64,000 nt of DNA, taken from Arenibacter sp041392165. GTDB lineage: Bacteria > Bacteroidota > Bacteroidia > Flavobacteriales > Flavobacteriaceae. Numbering within the stretch: position 1 is the stretch's first letter; each line of letters begins with the position of its first letter. A program made the translations under genes and the position numbers. Positions 16,213 to 25,507 of the stretch are shown in pieces. The notes under the pieces were generated by a model. The model did no database searches, was not told the DNA's origin, and saw nothing but the letters and a program-made list of their open reading frames with translations. The stretch lies in the NCBI GenBank assembly GCA_041392165.1, contig JAWKMN010000001.1:248001-312000 (forward strand), in the 5' to 3' direction.

Positions 16213-16725
16213 ATGAAAACAGTAATTCCTTTTATCCTTGTACTTTGTATATGGTCCGTACAATCCCAAGAACTGGTTATTCCTACCTTTTTGGAAAAAT
16301 GGGAAAACTCCAAAAACTATTTGGTGGCCATTGCGGAAGCCATGCCCCCAGAGCAATATAATTTTAGGCCTACGGAAAGACAAATGGGCTTTCAAGACCA
16401 ATTGCTGCATATAAAAAACAATATGGTATGGCTGGGCACTACCTATTTCAACGCCCAAGAATATAAAGGAAAAATGGATGATACGTCCAAATTGACCAAG
16501 GAAGAAACCATACAACTCCTGGTTGAAGGATTTGACTTGGTAAGTACCGCATTAAAAAACACCCCAACTAACTTGCTTAATGAAAAAGTAGCCTTCTTCG
16601 CCGGTGAAAAAACCAAATTACAAATATTAAATCTGTTACAGGACCATGTAAGCCATCACCGGGGACAATTAATCGTATATTTAAACCTCAATACTATTGA
16701 ACCTCCAAAATACGTAGGTTGGTAA
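16213..16725 (+). CDS. DinB-family protein with signal peptide
   Basis: 170 residues from ATG 16213; an in-frame upstream extension would overlap hemB and lose the signal peptide, so the later start is preferred. The signal peptide reads MKTVIPFILVLCIWSVQSQ. The remainder is a DinB-like four-helix bundle: AMPPEQYNFRPTERQMGFQD, a histidine in LLHIKNN and the metal-binding pair in DHVSHHRGQLIVYL. DinB-like proteins bind a divalent metal and some are thiol-dependent transferases; the exported kind is common in Bacteroidota and uncharacterised. Confidence 0.85.
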   Translation: MKTVIPFILVLCIWSVQSQELVIPTFLEKWENSKNYLVAIAEAMPPEQYNFRPTERQMGFQDQLLHIKNNMVWLGTTYFNAQEYKGKMDDTSKLTKEETIQLLVEGFDLVSTALKNTPTNLLNEKVAFFAGEKTKLQILNLLQDHVSHHRGQLIVYLNLNTIEPPKYVGW

Positions 16726-16825
16726 CGGATTGATTATGAAATGAGCATGACCAAAATTTGGTCGCAAACTCAAATGAAGATATGCGAATTACATATGACC
16801 GCTAAAAAACAGTATATATCTACAT

Positions 16826-18145
16826 ATGAAAAAAAGAACTTTTATACCAATTGTTATACTATTTAGCGTACTTCTTTTTTCCCCGGTTTTGATTTCACAA
16901 CAAACCAATCCGGAAGTACTTGTATACGACGATCCGTCCGCTGTAGGAATGGATTCTTTGTTTATACACTCCAAGGTAGATTCTATCATGACCTTGGCCA
17001 TTAATGAGGAGGCCTTCCCGGGAGCAACGGTTTTGGTGGCCAAGGACAATAAGATCATCTTTCACAAGGCCTATGGGTTCCATACCTATGACAGTGTTCA
17101 ACCCGTAGACCCCACGGATTTATATGACCTGGCATCGGTGACCAAAATAATGGCCCCCCTTCCGGCATTAATGAAACTACATGATGATGGAAAATTGGAT
17201 TTGGATGCACCATTTAGCACTTTATGGCCCAAATGGAAGAATAAAAAGGACAAGAAAAACATTACGATAAGGGAAGTTTTTGCCCATCAGGCCGGCCTGG
17301 TGCCCTATATTATTTTTCTTCAAGAGGTGATGAAAAAGAATGGCGATGTAAAAAATCGTTTTGTAAGGCATGTACCTAGTCGTCGATTTAACATCAGGGC
17401 CTATGAACATATATATATCAAGGATAGGTTTATAAATAAAGTATACCGCCAGATCAACAGATCCAAGGTATCGGACATAAAAAAATATAAATACTCGGGA
17501 CTTACTTTTTTGTTGTATCCCGTGATCATATCCAAAATTACGCATACCGATTATGAAACCTATTTAACCAAGAACTTTTATGCTCCTTTGGGTGCCACCA
17601 CTATGGGATTCAATCCCAAAACCAAAAATTATCGAAATAAAATAGTCCCCACGGAAATCGACACCTTATTTAGACATGAACTCACTAAGGATTGGGTACA
17701 CGACGAAAATGCGGCCCTAATGGGCGGAGTATCGGGAAATGCCGGCCTATTTGCCTCGGCTACGGATTTGGCAAAAATGATGCAAATGTTCATGAATTAT
17801 GGTAGTTATGGAGGCAAGAGGTATTTGTCCGAAGCCACGGTGAAGGAGTTTATAAAAGTACAGTATCCCGAAAATGAAAACAGAAGGGGGCTCATATTCG
17901 ATAAGCCCGAAATAAACAACGAAGAACTGACTCTGGCCGATTCCTATCCTGCCCCAAGTGCCGGTCCGGATAGTTTTGGGCATAGTGGGTTTACAGGAAC
18001 CTTTGTATGGGCGGATCCGAAGGCCCAAATGGTATATATATTCTTATCCAATCGTGTATACCCCAGCAGGGCCCATGCCAATATTTACAAGTTACATATT
18101 CGCTCTGCCGTACAGCAAGTGTTTTATGACGCTATTGTTAAATGA
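16826..18145 (+). CDS. Serine hydrolase, class C beta-lactamase-like, exported
   Basis: 439 residues with a signal peptide (ending PVLISQQ). The penicillin-binding/beta-lactamase fold is shown by the SxxK motif in DLASVTKIMAPLPALM (Ser nucleophile, Lys), the YxG-type motif in KYSGLTFLLYP and the C-terminal FGHSGFTGTFVWADP, which takes the place of KTG. Family members include D,D-peptidases, esterases and beta-lactamases. In Bacteroidota this domain is often fused to a GH3 enzyme; here it stands alone. A dyad GACCAAAATTTGGTC at 16749-16763 lies in its leader. Confidence 0.9.
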   Translation: MKKRTFIPIVILFSVLLFSPVLISQQTNPEVLVYDDPSAVGMDSLFIHSKVDSIMTLAINEEAFPGATVLVAKDNKIIFHKAYGFHTYDSVQPVDPTDLYDLASVTKIMAPLPALMKLHDDGKLDLDAPFSTLWPKWKNKKDKKNITIREVFAHQAGLVPYIIFLQEVMKKNGDVKNRFVRHVPSRRFNIRAYEHIYIKDRFINKVYRQINRSKVSDIKKYKYSGLTFLLYPVIISKITHTDYETYLTKNFYAPLGATTMGFNPKTKNYRNKIVPTEIDTLFRHELTKDWVHDENAALMGGVSGNAGLFASATDLAKMMQMFMNYGSYGGKRYLSEATVKEFIKVQYPENENRRGLIFDKPEINNEELTLADSYPAPSAGPDSFGHSGFTGTFVWADPKAQMVYIFLSNRVYPSRAHANIYKLHIRSAVQQVFYDAIVK

Positions 18146-18192
18146 TACTTGGATTTCTTATTTTATTAGTACATTAGTATTTTATACTTTTT

Positions 18193-19314
18193 ATGGGGTT
18201 ACTACTATTTTATGCACTCATATCCATCCTGGTATCCTTTTTATGTTCCATTTTGGAAGCGGTATTGTTGAGTGTTCCACAAACCTTTATCAATCTGAAG
18301 AAAAAGGAAGGCAAAACCTTTGCCTTGGAATTGGAAATGTTAAAAAAGGATGTGGACAAGCCTCTTATCGCTATTCTCACCTTAAATACCATAGCACATA
18401 CCGTTGGTGCCATTTTGGTAGGGGTACAAGCTAAAATTGCCTACGCCGAGCTATTTGGCAATGCAGAAAAAACACTTTTTGGAATTCAGTTTACCGAGGC
18501 CGCTATGGTAGGATTGGTTTCAACCATCATGACCATTCTAATCTTGGTAACCTCGGAAATAATACCAAAGACCATAGGGGCTACCTACTGGAAACAATTG
18601 GCACATGCCTCTACCACCGCCTTAAAAATAATGGTGTGGTCCCTGCGCTGGACCGGAATTCTCTGGCTATTACAGCTATTTACCAGGCTAGTGGGGAAAA
18701 AAGGCGTTCATGGAAGTGTGTTTAGCCGGGAAGATTTTAGTGCCATGACCGATATCGCCCATGAGGAAGGAGTATTCCAAGAATCGGAATCCACCATAAT
18801 TAGAAACCTGCTACACTTTGACGAAATTAAAGTGAAGGATATCATGACCCCAAGGGCAGTGGTGAAAATTGCCTCTGAATCCGCTACCATCAAGGAATTT
18901 TATAATGCCAATCCCAAAATGCCTTATTCCAGAATTCCCGTATTCAGTAAAAAAATGGATAATATCACAGGATTCGTCCTAAAAGACATGATCCTGGAGG
19001 AAATAATAAAAAAAAATGGCAACGCGCCACTCTCCAGTATAAAAAGGGAAATATTGGTAAGCCACCGACAAACCCCGATTCCCGAGTTATTTGAAACCTT
19101 TATTTCCAAAAGGGAACATATTGCCCTTGTTGTGGATGAATATGGTTCCATAAGCGGGGTGGTAACCATGGAAGACATATTGGAAACCCTATTGGGCCTG
19201 GAAATCATGGACGAAAGCGATAGCGTTGAAAATTTACAGCATTTGGCCCGTAAAAATTGGAAAGAACGTGCCAAACGTTTGGGAATCATAGAAGAAAAAG
19301 AGAAAGACCAATAA
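18193..19314 (+). CDS. CNNM (DUF21) and CBS-domain membrane protein, HlyC/CorC type
   Basis: 373 residues. The N-terminal ~170 residues form the CNNM/DUF21 membrane domain with hydrophobic segments at FYALISILVSFLCSILEAVL, TLNTIAHTVGAILVGV, MVGLVSTIMTILILVTSEII and the P-x-x-I-G motif IIPKTIGATYW. A CBS pair follows, with VKDIMTPRAVVKIA and VVDEYGSISGVVTMEDILE. CNNM/CorC proteins are implicated in Mg2+ or Co2+ efflux. A C-terminal CorC_HlyC domain is absent. The stop codon abuts the ogt start, so they are co-transcribed. Confidence 0.92.
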   Translation: MGLLLFYALISILVSFLCSILEAVLLSVPQTFINLKKKEGKTFALELEMLKKDVDKPLIAILTLNTIAHTVGAILVGVQAKIAYAELFGNAEKTLFGIQFTEAAMVGLVSTIMTILILVTSEIIPKTIGATYWKQLAHASTTALKIMVWSLRWTGILWLLQLFTRLVGKKGVHGSVFSREDFSAMTDIAHEEGVFQESESTIIRNLLHFDEIKVKDIMTPRAVVKIASESATIKEFYNANPKMPYSRIPVFSKKMDNITGFVLKDMILEEIIKKNGNAPLSSIKREILVSHRQTPIPELFETFISKREHIALVVDEYGSISGVVTMEDILETLLGLEIMDESDSVENLQHLARKNWKERAKRLGIIEEKEKDQ

Positions 19315-19788
19315 GTGGAAACGGTATTCATTAAAACACCTCTGGGCATTGCAAAGATTGAAGGCGATGAAAGTGGATTAACCTCCATCAGCGTTTTCGA
19401 TAGTGAGGAACAAGTATCGGATATTGTTCCTGAATTACTTGAAGATGTAGTATATCAGCTTAGGGAATATTTTGAAGGTACCAGAAAGGAATTTAGCCTA
19501 ACGCTCAACCCCGAAGGAACGGATTTTCAAAAAAAGGTTTGGGAGGCCCTTCAACAGATACCTTATGGCAAAACAGTATCCTATCTGGAGCTGTCCAAAA
19601 CCTTAGGTGATGCCAAAGCTATCAGGGCAGTGGCCTCTGCCAATGGCCAAAACCCGTTATGGATCGTTGTGCCATGCCATAGGGTCATTGGCAGCGACGG
19701 TTCCCTAACCGGGTATGCCGGAGGGCTGCATCGCAAAAAATGGCTTTTGGAACATGAAAGCCCCGTAAAGCAACAAACGCTTTTTTAA
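19315..19788 (+). CDS. ogt: Methylated-DNA-protein cysteine methyltransferase
   Basis: 157 residues, GTG start immediately after the TAA of the CNNM gene. It directly reverses O6-alkylguanine damage by transferring the alkyl group to its own cysteine. The active site PCHRVIG is present with Cys121, preceded by the DNA-binding helices FQKKVWEALQQIPYGKTVSY and AIRAVASANGQNP. There is no Ada-type N-terminal domain, so this is the constitutive Ogt type. It ends in TLF; a hairpin at 19794-19811 follows. Confidence 0.95.
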   Translation: METVFIKTPLGIAKIEGDESGLTSISVFDSEEQVSDIVPELLEDVVYQLREYFEGTRKEFSLTLNPEGTDFQKKVWEALQQIPYGKTVSYLELSKTLGDAKAIRAVASANGQNPLWIVVPCHRVIGSDGSLTGYAGGLHRKKWLLEHESPVKQQTLF

Positions 19789-20095
19789 TTTTTACAGACC
19801 CTGTGGTCTGTCGTTTACCTCATGGAGCCCAATTCCCGGGCCATTACCACATTACATCCACAAAATGTTGCTCTTTGTGGAGGTATCCCGGATCCGTATC
19901 TATAATTTGGAACAGTTTATAAACCGTATGGTCCGTTAATGACTTGTTACCTACTGAACCGCGATATAAAGAATTGACCCTATCCAAATTGTAAAGCCCC
20001 CCTTCCCTGTACTTATAAATTTGTTTGTATATTTATAAGTACAGGTATTTTTATCAAAATTCGTATCTGGCCCTTTACGCCATAATAAACTTTTT
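19789..20095. other. Intergenic stretch: hairpin, gene relic, large inverted repeat
   Basis: It holds the hairpin ACAGACC-ctgt-GGTCTGT at 19794-19811, an open minus-strand frame (20032 to TAA at 19844) without a start codon but with protein-like sequence (YNLDRVNSLYRGSVGNKSL, KLFQIIDTDPGYLHKEQHF), and the 14-bp perfect inverted repeat at 20007-20044. Confidence 0.45.
20007..20044. promoter_or_regulatory. Perfect 14-bp inverted repeat overlapping a -7 element
   Basis: Arms CTGTACTTATAAAT (20007-20020) and ATTTATAAGTACAG (20031-20044), spacer 10. The left arm runs into TAAATTTG (20016-20023), which fits TAnnTTTG and could serve the exonuclease gene starting at 20096. A dyad here would suit an operator bound by a dimeric repressor; there is no T run to make it a terminator. 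Confidence 0.5.
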
Positions 20096-20809
20096 ATGTT
20101 ACATAAAATCAACTTGGAGCATATACTCTTCCTGGACATAGAAACGGTTCCTGAAGAAGCGAATTTTAATACGCTGGACGACACCAAAAAAGAACTTTGG
20201 GACCATAAGTCACATTACCAACGAAAAGATGAGTATACGGCCGAAGAATACTATGACCGGGCAGGAATTTGGGCAGAGTTTGGAAAGATCATCACTATTT
20301 CCGTTGGCTATTTTAACTACAAAGGACCCCAGCGCACGTTTAGGGTTACTTCATTTTATGGGGAAGAGCCTAAAATCCTGAAAGACTTTAAGAATGTATT
20401 GGATACTCATTTTAATCGTCCCCATCACCTATTGTGCGGACACAATGGTAAGGAATTCGATTTTCCCTATATCGCCAGACGCATGATCATCAATAAGATA
20501 GATCTGCCCAACAAGCTGAACCTTTTTGGCAAAAAGCCCTGGGAAGTAGCTCATTTGGACACTATGGAACTGTGGAAATTTGGAGACTACAAGCATTACA
20601 CTTCCCTTAAGTTATTGGCCAATATCCTGGGCATTCCCTCTCCAAAACAGGATATAGACGGTAGTATGGTAAAGACGGTTTATTATGAGGATAACGATCT
20701 GGACCGCATCGTAAAATATTGCGAATTGGACGTGGTCACTACGGCCCAGATATTTTTACGCCTGCGAAATGAGGAACTATTGGAAGACAGTGAAATTAAA
20801 CGGGTTTAG
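20096..20809 (+). CDS. Predicted 3'-5' exonuclease (DnaQ-like, PolB-exonuclease type)
   Basis: 237 residues. The DEDD exonuclease motifs are visible: Exo I as ILFLDIETVPEE (Asp14, Glu16), Exo II near LLCGHNGKEFDFPYIARR, and Exo III as IVKYCELDVVTTAQIFLR with Tyr and Asp. The extended pattern SLKLLANILGIPSPKQDIDG resembles the family PF10108, related to the proofreading domain of family B polymerases. It probably degrades DNA or RNA 3' ends; partners are unknown. Convergent with the subtilase pseudogene (27-base gap). Confidence 0.9.
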   Translation: MLHKINLEHILFLDIETVPEEANFNTLDDTKKELWDHKSHYQRKDEYTAEEYYDRAGIWAEFGKIITISVGYFNYKGPQRTFRVTSFYGEEPKILKDFKNVLDTHFNRPHHLLCGHNGKEFDFPYIARRMIINKIDLPNKLNLFGKKPWEVAHLDTMELWKFGDYKHYTSLKLLANILGIPSPKQDIDGSMVKTVYYEDNDLDRIVKYCELDVVTTAQIFLRLRNEELLEDSEIKRV

Positions 20810-20835
20810 AACGGTTGTACAGGATACTTTTAAGG

Positions 20836-23031
20836 CTAGGACTTATAGAATTTAATCGATTTTGATCCTTCCAGATCTGCCAATGTCAACACATAAAGGC
20901 CGGATGTTAGATCGGCAATATTAATCTGTTTCTGCTCCGCCCTACCGGATTTTACCACGATACCATTAAGGGCAACTATCTTGTACATGGCATCTTCGGA
21001 GACGTTGCCGGTAATGGTCATTGAAGTCTGTACCGGATTGGGAAATATGGAAAACTGTACTTCCAAAGTCAAGGTTTCATATTCCGTATCATCCAAAAGT
21101 TCGGTTTCGCTTCCCTTAAACGTAAATTTATACTCATCACTGTATTCGGAACTTATATTTTCGGAACAAAATGTCTTCATTCTAAGACTGTAATCCGTTC
21201 CTTCCACCAAATTGTTTAAGCCAATAAAGTTATCGAAGGTTGTTTCCACCGTCCATTCGCTATCCGCTTCCGTTTTATATTCAATTTGGAAAAGTGCGTC
21301 CGTATTAGCGGTCCATTCCAGCCTTACCCCGGTTTCATTGGAAGCGGTAAGGGCAATATCTTCAGGGGTAACAAGTACGCAATCGGTAAGGGCAATTCCT
21401 GTAACAATGATGGAAAAATGCTGTGGCCCTTGATGGAGCGTGTTTTTATGGGTTACCGTAATGGTATAATCGCCCATGGCATTTAAAATATCAATTTTTT
21501 CAAGGGGTCCACCCTATTGTCTCCGTTAACAGCTGGAGCATCTGCCTGGGATGCATTAAGTTTCCACGGCAGAAAGGTGTGTCCGTCCCGGGTGATCCGA
21601 TATCCAGATCGTTAATCAAGGCCGCCGACATATCGTTTTAAAGTTCTTGAATTGACGGTTCCTGTAGCGGGGTCTGTCCAAGAAATGGAGGCAGACAAGG
21701 GTGCTGTTCCATTGGCCACGACCTTATAGGTTTTGGTTTCGCCTTCTGAAAGCGTTTCTTCCAAAATCATGGAGGAGAATCCTTTACTTGCTATTACTTC
21801 AACGGCCGATTTTGAATTAATAATTCCCCATCCCATTTTGTAATCGGGACCTGGGGCAGCAACATCGTCCGCAGTATGCAGTACCAATCCTTTTAAAGTG
21901 GCCGCCCTCATAAAACTGTCCTCCATTTGTTCGTAATATTCCTGGATCAAGAGCATGGATCCGGTTACCCCCGGTGCAGCTACCGATGTTCCATTAGCGG
22001 TCTCATACTTATTGTCGTTTGCAATACCCGTTGTATATATATTGGTGCCATATGACGCAATGTCCGGCTTAATACGCCCATCGTCAACAGGTCCAAAACT
22101 GGAATAGGAGGTTACGGACGCCCTTAACAATTCCCCTTGGCCATTGGTCTCTATATCTGCCGCAGCAACAGTAACCCCATTTTTGGAGGTTGCAATCCCA
22201 ACATCAAATCAAAACCCATGGAAGTCCGAAACCAAAATAGGGGCCTCATTATCCATGCTTGGGAATTACCAGCAGCGGTCACCATTAAATAATAGGGGCA
22301 TTATACATAATTTTATCCCAATCCCTAGACACTTGGATATAGGATCCAAAATACCAATCGGGGACACGATCCGACATAATTCCGTAGGAATGGTTGGATA
22401 ACAACAAACCATTGGCCGCCATTTCGGCAACTTCAATTTTATCCCTTCTCCAATCGTTTGAAACGGCCTTTGCCTTGTAGGCCACTCCTTTCGACCTTTT
22501 ATCCAATCCTTCCGCAACCAAAATCCCGGTAACCCTTGTGGCATGGGAATCCACAATTTCACTCTGGTCCAAAGTCGATACCCTATTGCCAAATTCTTTG
22601 TGGTTGGTTAAAACGGCTCCCGCATCCCATACCCCTACCAACATGTTCTCCCCGTTTATTCCCAGATCCAATAATCCATCATCATGCAGGGCGTTGGCTC
22701 TGGTAGCCGTATTCAGTTCTGTACTGAAGGTATCGTAATAAAGGGGGTACCATCGTCGCCTATGGAAGTAAGCTCACTAAAATTTCCGTCTTCCGATCGT
22801 TCCGTCAATTTCCAACCATTGGTCTTCGCGGCCAACAATAAGGCATTGTTCTCCTTGTCAAAATTCTTTTTAAGGTCATTGGTAAATACCCCTAATTTTG
22901 AACTACGGTACTTATCCTTGATCATACGGATTTGTTTCGGTCTGTGCAAACGAGCCAAAGGTAGCCAGACAAAAAGCTACGGGAAGTAATCTCTTGCCAA
23001 TCTTTAACAAAGTAGGGTTTGCGTAGGCCAT
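20836..23031 (-). pseudogene. S8 family serine peptidase with T9SS sorting domain, nine frameshifts
   Basis: Reading through shifts restores a protein of about 730 residues: signal peptide (LLPVAFCLATFGSFAQ), an N-terminal helical propeptide, a subtilisin catalytic domain with Asp in LVGVWDAGAVLTNHKEF, His in DSHATRVTGILVA, Asn in LMVTAAGNS and Ser in ANGTSVAAPGVTGSMLL, then a P/Fn3-like domain (RLEWTANTDALFQIEY) and a type A T9SS sorting domain (SIFPNPVQTSMTITG to SIKFYKS). The nine changes are single-base, near 22936, 22745, 22296, 22261, 22216, 22182, 21637, 21600 and 21497, mostly in short homopolymers. No other stops occur in the correct frames, which points to very recent decay or assembly error. 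Confidence 0.85.
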
Positions 23032-23059
23032 GATAAAGTTTATAGTAAGATTCGTATTA

Positions 23060-23067
23060 CAAATATA
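23060..23067 (-). promoter_or_regulatory. -7 promoter element of the S8 peptidase gene
   Basis: On the minus strand TATATTTG fits TAnnTTTG, 28 bases before the start at 23031. The promoter looks intact although the gene is broken. Confidence 0.5.
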
Positions 23068-23181
23068 CTATAACAAGCAAATATCATCGATTAACGACCC
23101 TTTTTATTCGTTGAAACGCACTATTATGTTGTGAACCGTTCAAAAATCGACATGAATGGTTTCTTATAAGAAGAAAATAAT

Positions 23182-24156
23182 CTAATTATTGAACTTAAAT
23201 TGTACATACACGGGAAAATGATCACTAACCCCCCCTATATATCTATTTCCCACATAGGTCCTACGTGGATTACCTTTATACTTCCCTTGGTATTCTGCAA
23301 GAAAGGCCTCATCAAAAATATTGGCCTCGGCAAAACTGTGGGTGCCTCTTTCATAATTAAAAAAATTATGGGATACAATAATTTGATCAAAGAGATTCCA
23401 TGACCTTTTATAAAAGGCACTTCCACGATAAGGAGATTTTAATTTCTCCATAGGGTTATGCAGACTATTCCTGCCCATCAAGGTCTGGAGACTGGCAGAT
23501 GACGGACCATCATTAAAGTCGCCCATTACTATATAATTGGGATTTTCAAAACTTCGCTCCAGCCGTTCCATATAATCAATAATGGTTCTTGCTGCAGCAA
23601 TACGCTTATAATCGGTTTCTACCCCTCCATTCCTTCTGGAAGGCCAATGGTTTACAAAAATATGGACCTCCTCACTATTTAGAACTCCGTTTATATACAA
23701 AATATCCCTAGTAGTATCGCGTTGGCCATTATCATTATGTATCATCAAAGGAATGGCCTCCGATCCTATCATTTGAAAATTATCCCTGTTATATAGCAGG
23801 GCATTATCTATTCCCCTCTCATCCGGGGAATTGTGGTGCACATAATCATAATTGTATTTGCTTAGGGGGTCTGTTGACAACAGGTCCTGAACCACCTTCC
23901 CATTCTCAACCTCCGCAATTCCTACCAAGACGGGAGGAGACCCTGCAGATCCCAGACCAATCTGACTTATGGTAGTGGCCAGTTTTGACAACTTATTCTG
24001 ATAGCGGACAGGGGTCCACCGTTTAGATCCATTGGGAGTAAAATCATTATCCAGTGTATTGCGGTCATTTTTGGAATCGAATAGGTTTTCTAGATTATAA
24101 AAGGCTACCGTATAAAGGGAATTGATCGATTTTTTCTTAAAAAATGAAAATTTCAT
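23182..24156 (-). CDS. Endonuclease/exonuclease/phosphatase family protein
   Basis: 324 residues with the EEP (DNase I-like) fold: YTVAFYNLENLFDSKND at the start (Asn metal ligand), VGIAEVENGKVV (Glu), HIFVNHWPSRRNGG (catalytic His), IVMGDFNDGPSSASL (Asp/Asn) and GVSDHFPVYVQFKF at the end (Asp-His). Members cut nucleic acids or phosphodiesters, or act on sphingolipids and inositol phosphates; the N-terminus has no convincing signal peptide. Divergent from hflX with a 77-base gap. Confidence 0.9.
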   Translation of the reverse strand: MKFSFFKKKSINSLYTVAFYNLENLFDSKNDRNTLDNDFTPNGSKRWTPVRYQNKLSKLATTISQIGLGSAGSPPVLVGIAEVENGKVVQDLLSTDPLSKYNYDYVHHNSPDERGIDNALLYNRDNFQMIGSEAIPLMIHNDNGQRDTTRDILYINGVLNSEEVHIFVNHWPSRRNGGVETDYKRIAAARTIIDYMERLERSFENPNYIVMGDFNDGPSSASLQTLMGRNSLHNPMEKLKSPYRGSAFYKRSWNLFDQIIVSHNFFNYERGTHSFAEANIFDEAFLAEYQGKYKGNPRRTYVGNRYIGGVSDHFPVYVQFKFNN

Positions 24157-24209
24157 CCAAAATATTTAATGGATCGCTAAATTACGAAAAACCCTTGGCA
24201 AGTATTGAC

Positions 24210-24217
24210 TAGATTTG
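24210..24217 (+). promoter_or_regulatory. -7 promoter element of hflX
   Basis: TAGATTTG fits TAnnTTTG, 16 bases before the hflX ATG at 24234; a short leader is implied. Confidence 0.5.
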
Positions 24218-24233
24218 TACTATAAATAAATAT

Positions 24234-25445
24234 ATGCTAGAGAAGAAGACCATAGAATATGAAAAGGCGGTACTCATAGGGGTTGTGAACAAAGACCAAA
24301 ATGAGGAAAAGGTAAAGGAATATTTAGATGAACTGGAATTCCTTACCTATACGGCAGGGGGAGAGGTTTGTAAGCGTTTTGTACAACGAATAGACCTGCC
24401 CAACCCTAAAACCTATATTGGGAGCGGAAAAATGTTGGAAGTAGAGGCCTATGTTAAGAGCAATGATATTCGGTCTGTAATTTTTGATGATGAGCTTAGT
24501 CCGGGACAACAGCGAAACATTGAAAAGCAATTGAAATGTAAAATCCTGGACCGTACCAGTTTAATCTTGGATATTTTTGCCCAAAGGGCACAGACCAGTT
24601 ATGCGCGGACCCAAGTGGAACTTGCCCAATACGAATATTTGCTCCCCAGGCTTACCGGCCTTTGGACCCACTTGGAACGACAAAAAGGGGGAATTGGAAT
24701 GCGAGGACCCGGCGAAACGGAGATAGAAACCGATAGACGTATTGTACGTGATCGTATTTCCCTCCTCAAGAAAAAATTATTGAAGGTAGATAAACAAATG
24801 GAAACACAAAGGGGCAACCGTGGGGCCCTTGTTCGGGTAGCCTTGGTAGGGTATACCAATGTTGGTAAATCTACACTGATGAACGTTATTAGCAAAAGTG
24901 ATGTCTTTGCCGAAAACAAACTATTCGCCACCTTGGATACCACGGTCCGTAAAGTGGTGATAGGCAACCTTCCCTTTTTATTGAGTGATACGGTGGGATT
25001 CATTAGAAAATTGCCCACACAATTGGTGGAAAGTTTTAAAAGCACTTTGGATGAAGTGCGCGAAGCGGATCTGTTATTACATGTAGTTGATATTTCCCAT
25101 CCCAATTTTGAAGAGCATATAGATTCCGTAAATCAAATTCTTACCGAAATAAAAAGTTCTGATAAAAAGACCATTATGGTCTTTAACAAGATCGATCAAT
25201 ACGAACACCAAACTATTGACGATGATGATCTAATTACTGAAAAAACCAATAAACACTTCACTATTGAAGAATGGAAAAATACCTGGATGCGACGCATTGG
25301 CGACAGGGCCCTGTTCATTTCGGCCCTGAACAAGGAAAATCTGGAAGAGTTCAGAAAACGTGTTTATGATGAGGTTCGGGACATACACATCACCCGATTT
25401 CCATATAACAACTTTCTATACCCCGAACATTTGGATGAGTATTAA
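24234..25445 (+). CDS. hflX: Ribosome-associated GTPase HflX
   Basis: 403 residues. The N-terminal HflX domain includes NPKTYIGSGKMLEVEAYV and DELSPGQQRNIEKQL. The linker has the family GPGETEIETDRR. The G domain has G1 GYTNVGKSTLMN, G3 DTVGFIRKLP and G4 NKID. HflX binds the 50S subunit and splits or rescues stalled ribosomes under stress. The gene is single, ending in a bidirectional terminator shared with the DUF3078 gene. Confidence 0.97.
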   Translation: MLEKKTIEYEKAVLIGVVNKDQNEEKVKEYLDELEFLTYTAGGEVCKRFVQRIDLPNPKTYIGSGKMLEVEAYVKSNDIRSVIFDDELSPGQQRNIEKQLKCKILDRTSLILDIFAQRAQTSYARTQVELAQYEYLLPRLTGLWTHLERQKGGIGMRGPGETEIETDRRIVRDRISLLKKKLLKVDKQMETQRGNRGALVRVALVGYTNVGKSTLMNVISKSDVFAENKLFATLDTTVRKVVIGNLPFLLSDTVGFIRKLPTQLVESFKSTLDEVREADLLLHVVDISHPNFEEHIDSVNQILTEIKSSDKKTIMVFNKIDQYEHQTIDDDDLITEKTNKHFTIEEWKNTWMRRIGDRALFISALNKENLEEFRKRVYDEVRDIHITRFPYNNFLYPEHLDEY

Positions 25446-25451
25446 AAATAT

Positions 25452-25478
25452 AAAAAGGCCCTACACAAGGGCCTTTTT
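25452..25478. terminator. Bidirectional terminator between hflX and the DUF3078 gene
   Basis: AAAAAGGCCC (25452-25461) and GGGCCTTTTT (25469-25478) form a perfect 10-bp stem with a 7-base loop, giving a T run on either strand. It begins 6 bases past the hflX stop and 30 bases past the DUF3078 stop. Confidence 0.9.
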
Positions 25479-25507
25479 ACATTTATATTAATTATCGATC
25501 TAAGCAT

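Noticed and set aside
15438..16313. Long antisense ORF over hemB
   Set aside because: A shadow of hemB; the composition is low-complexity in His/Ile/Gly and shows no domain.
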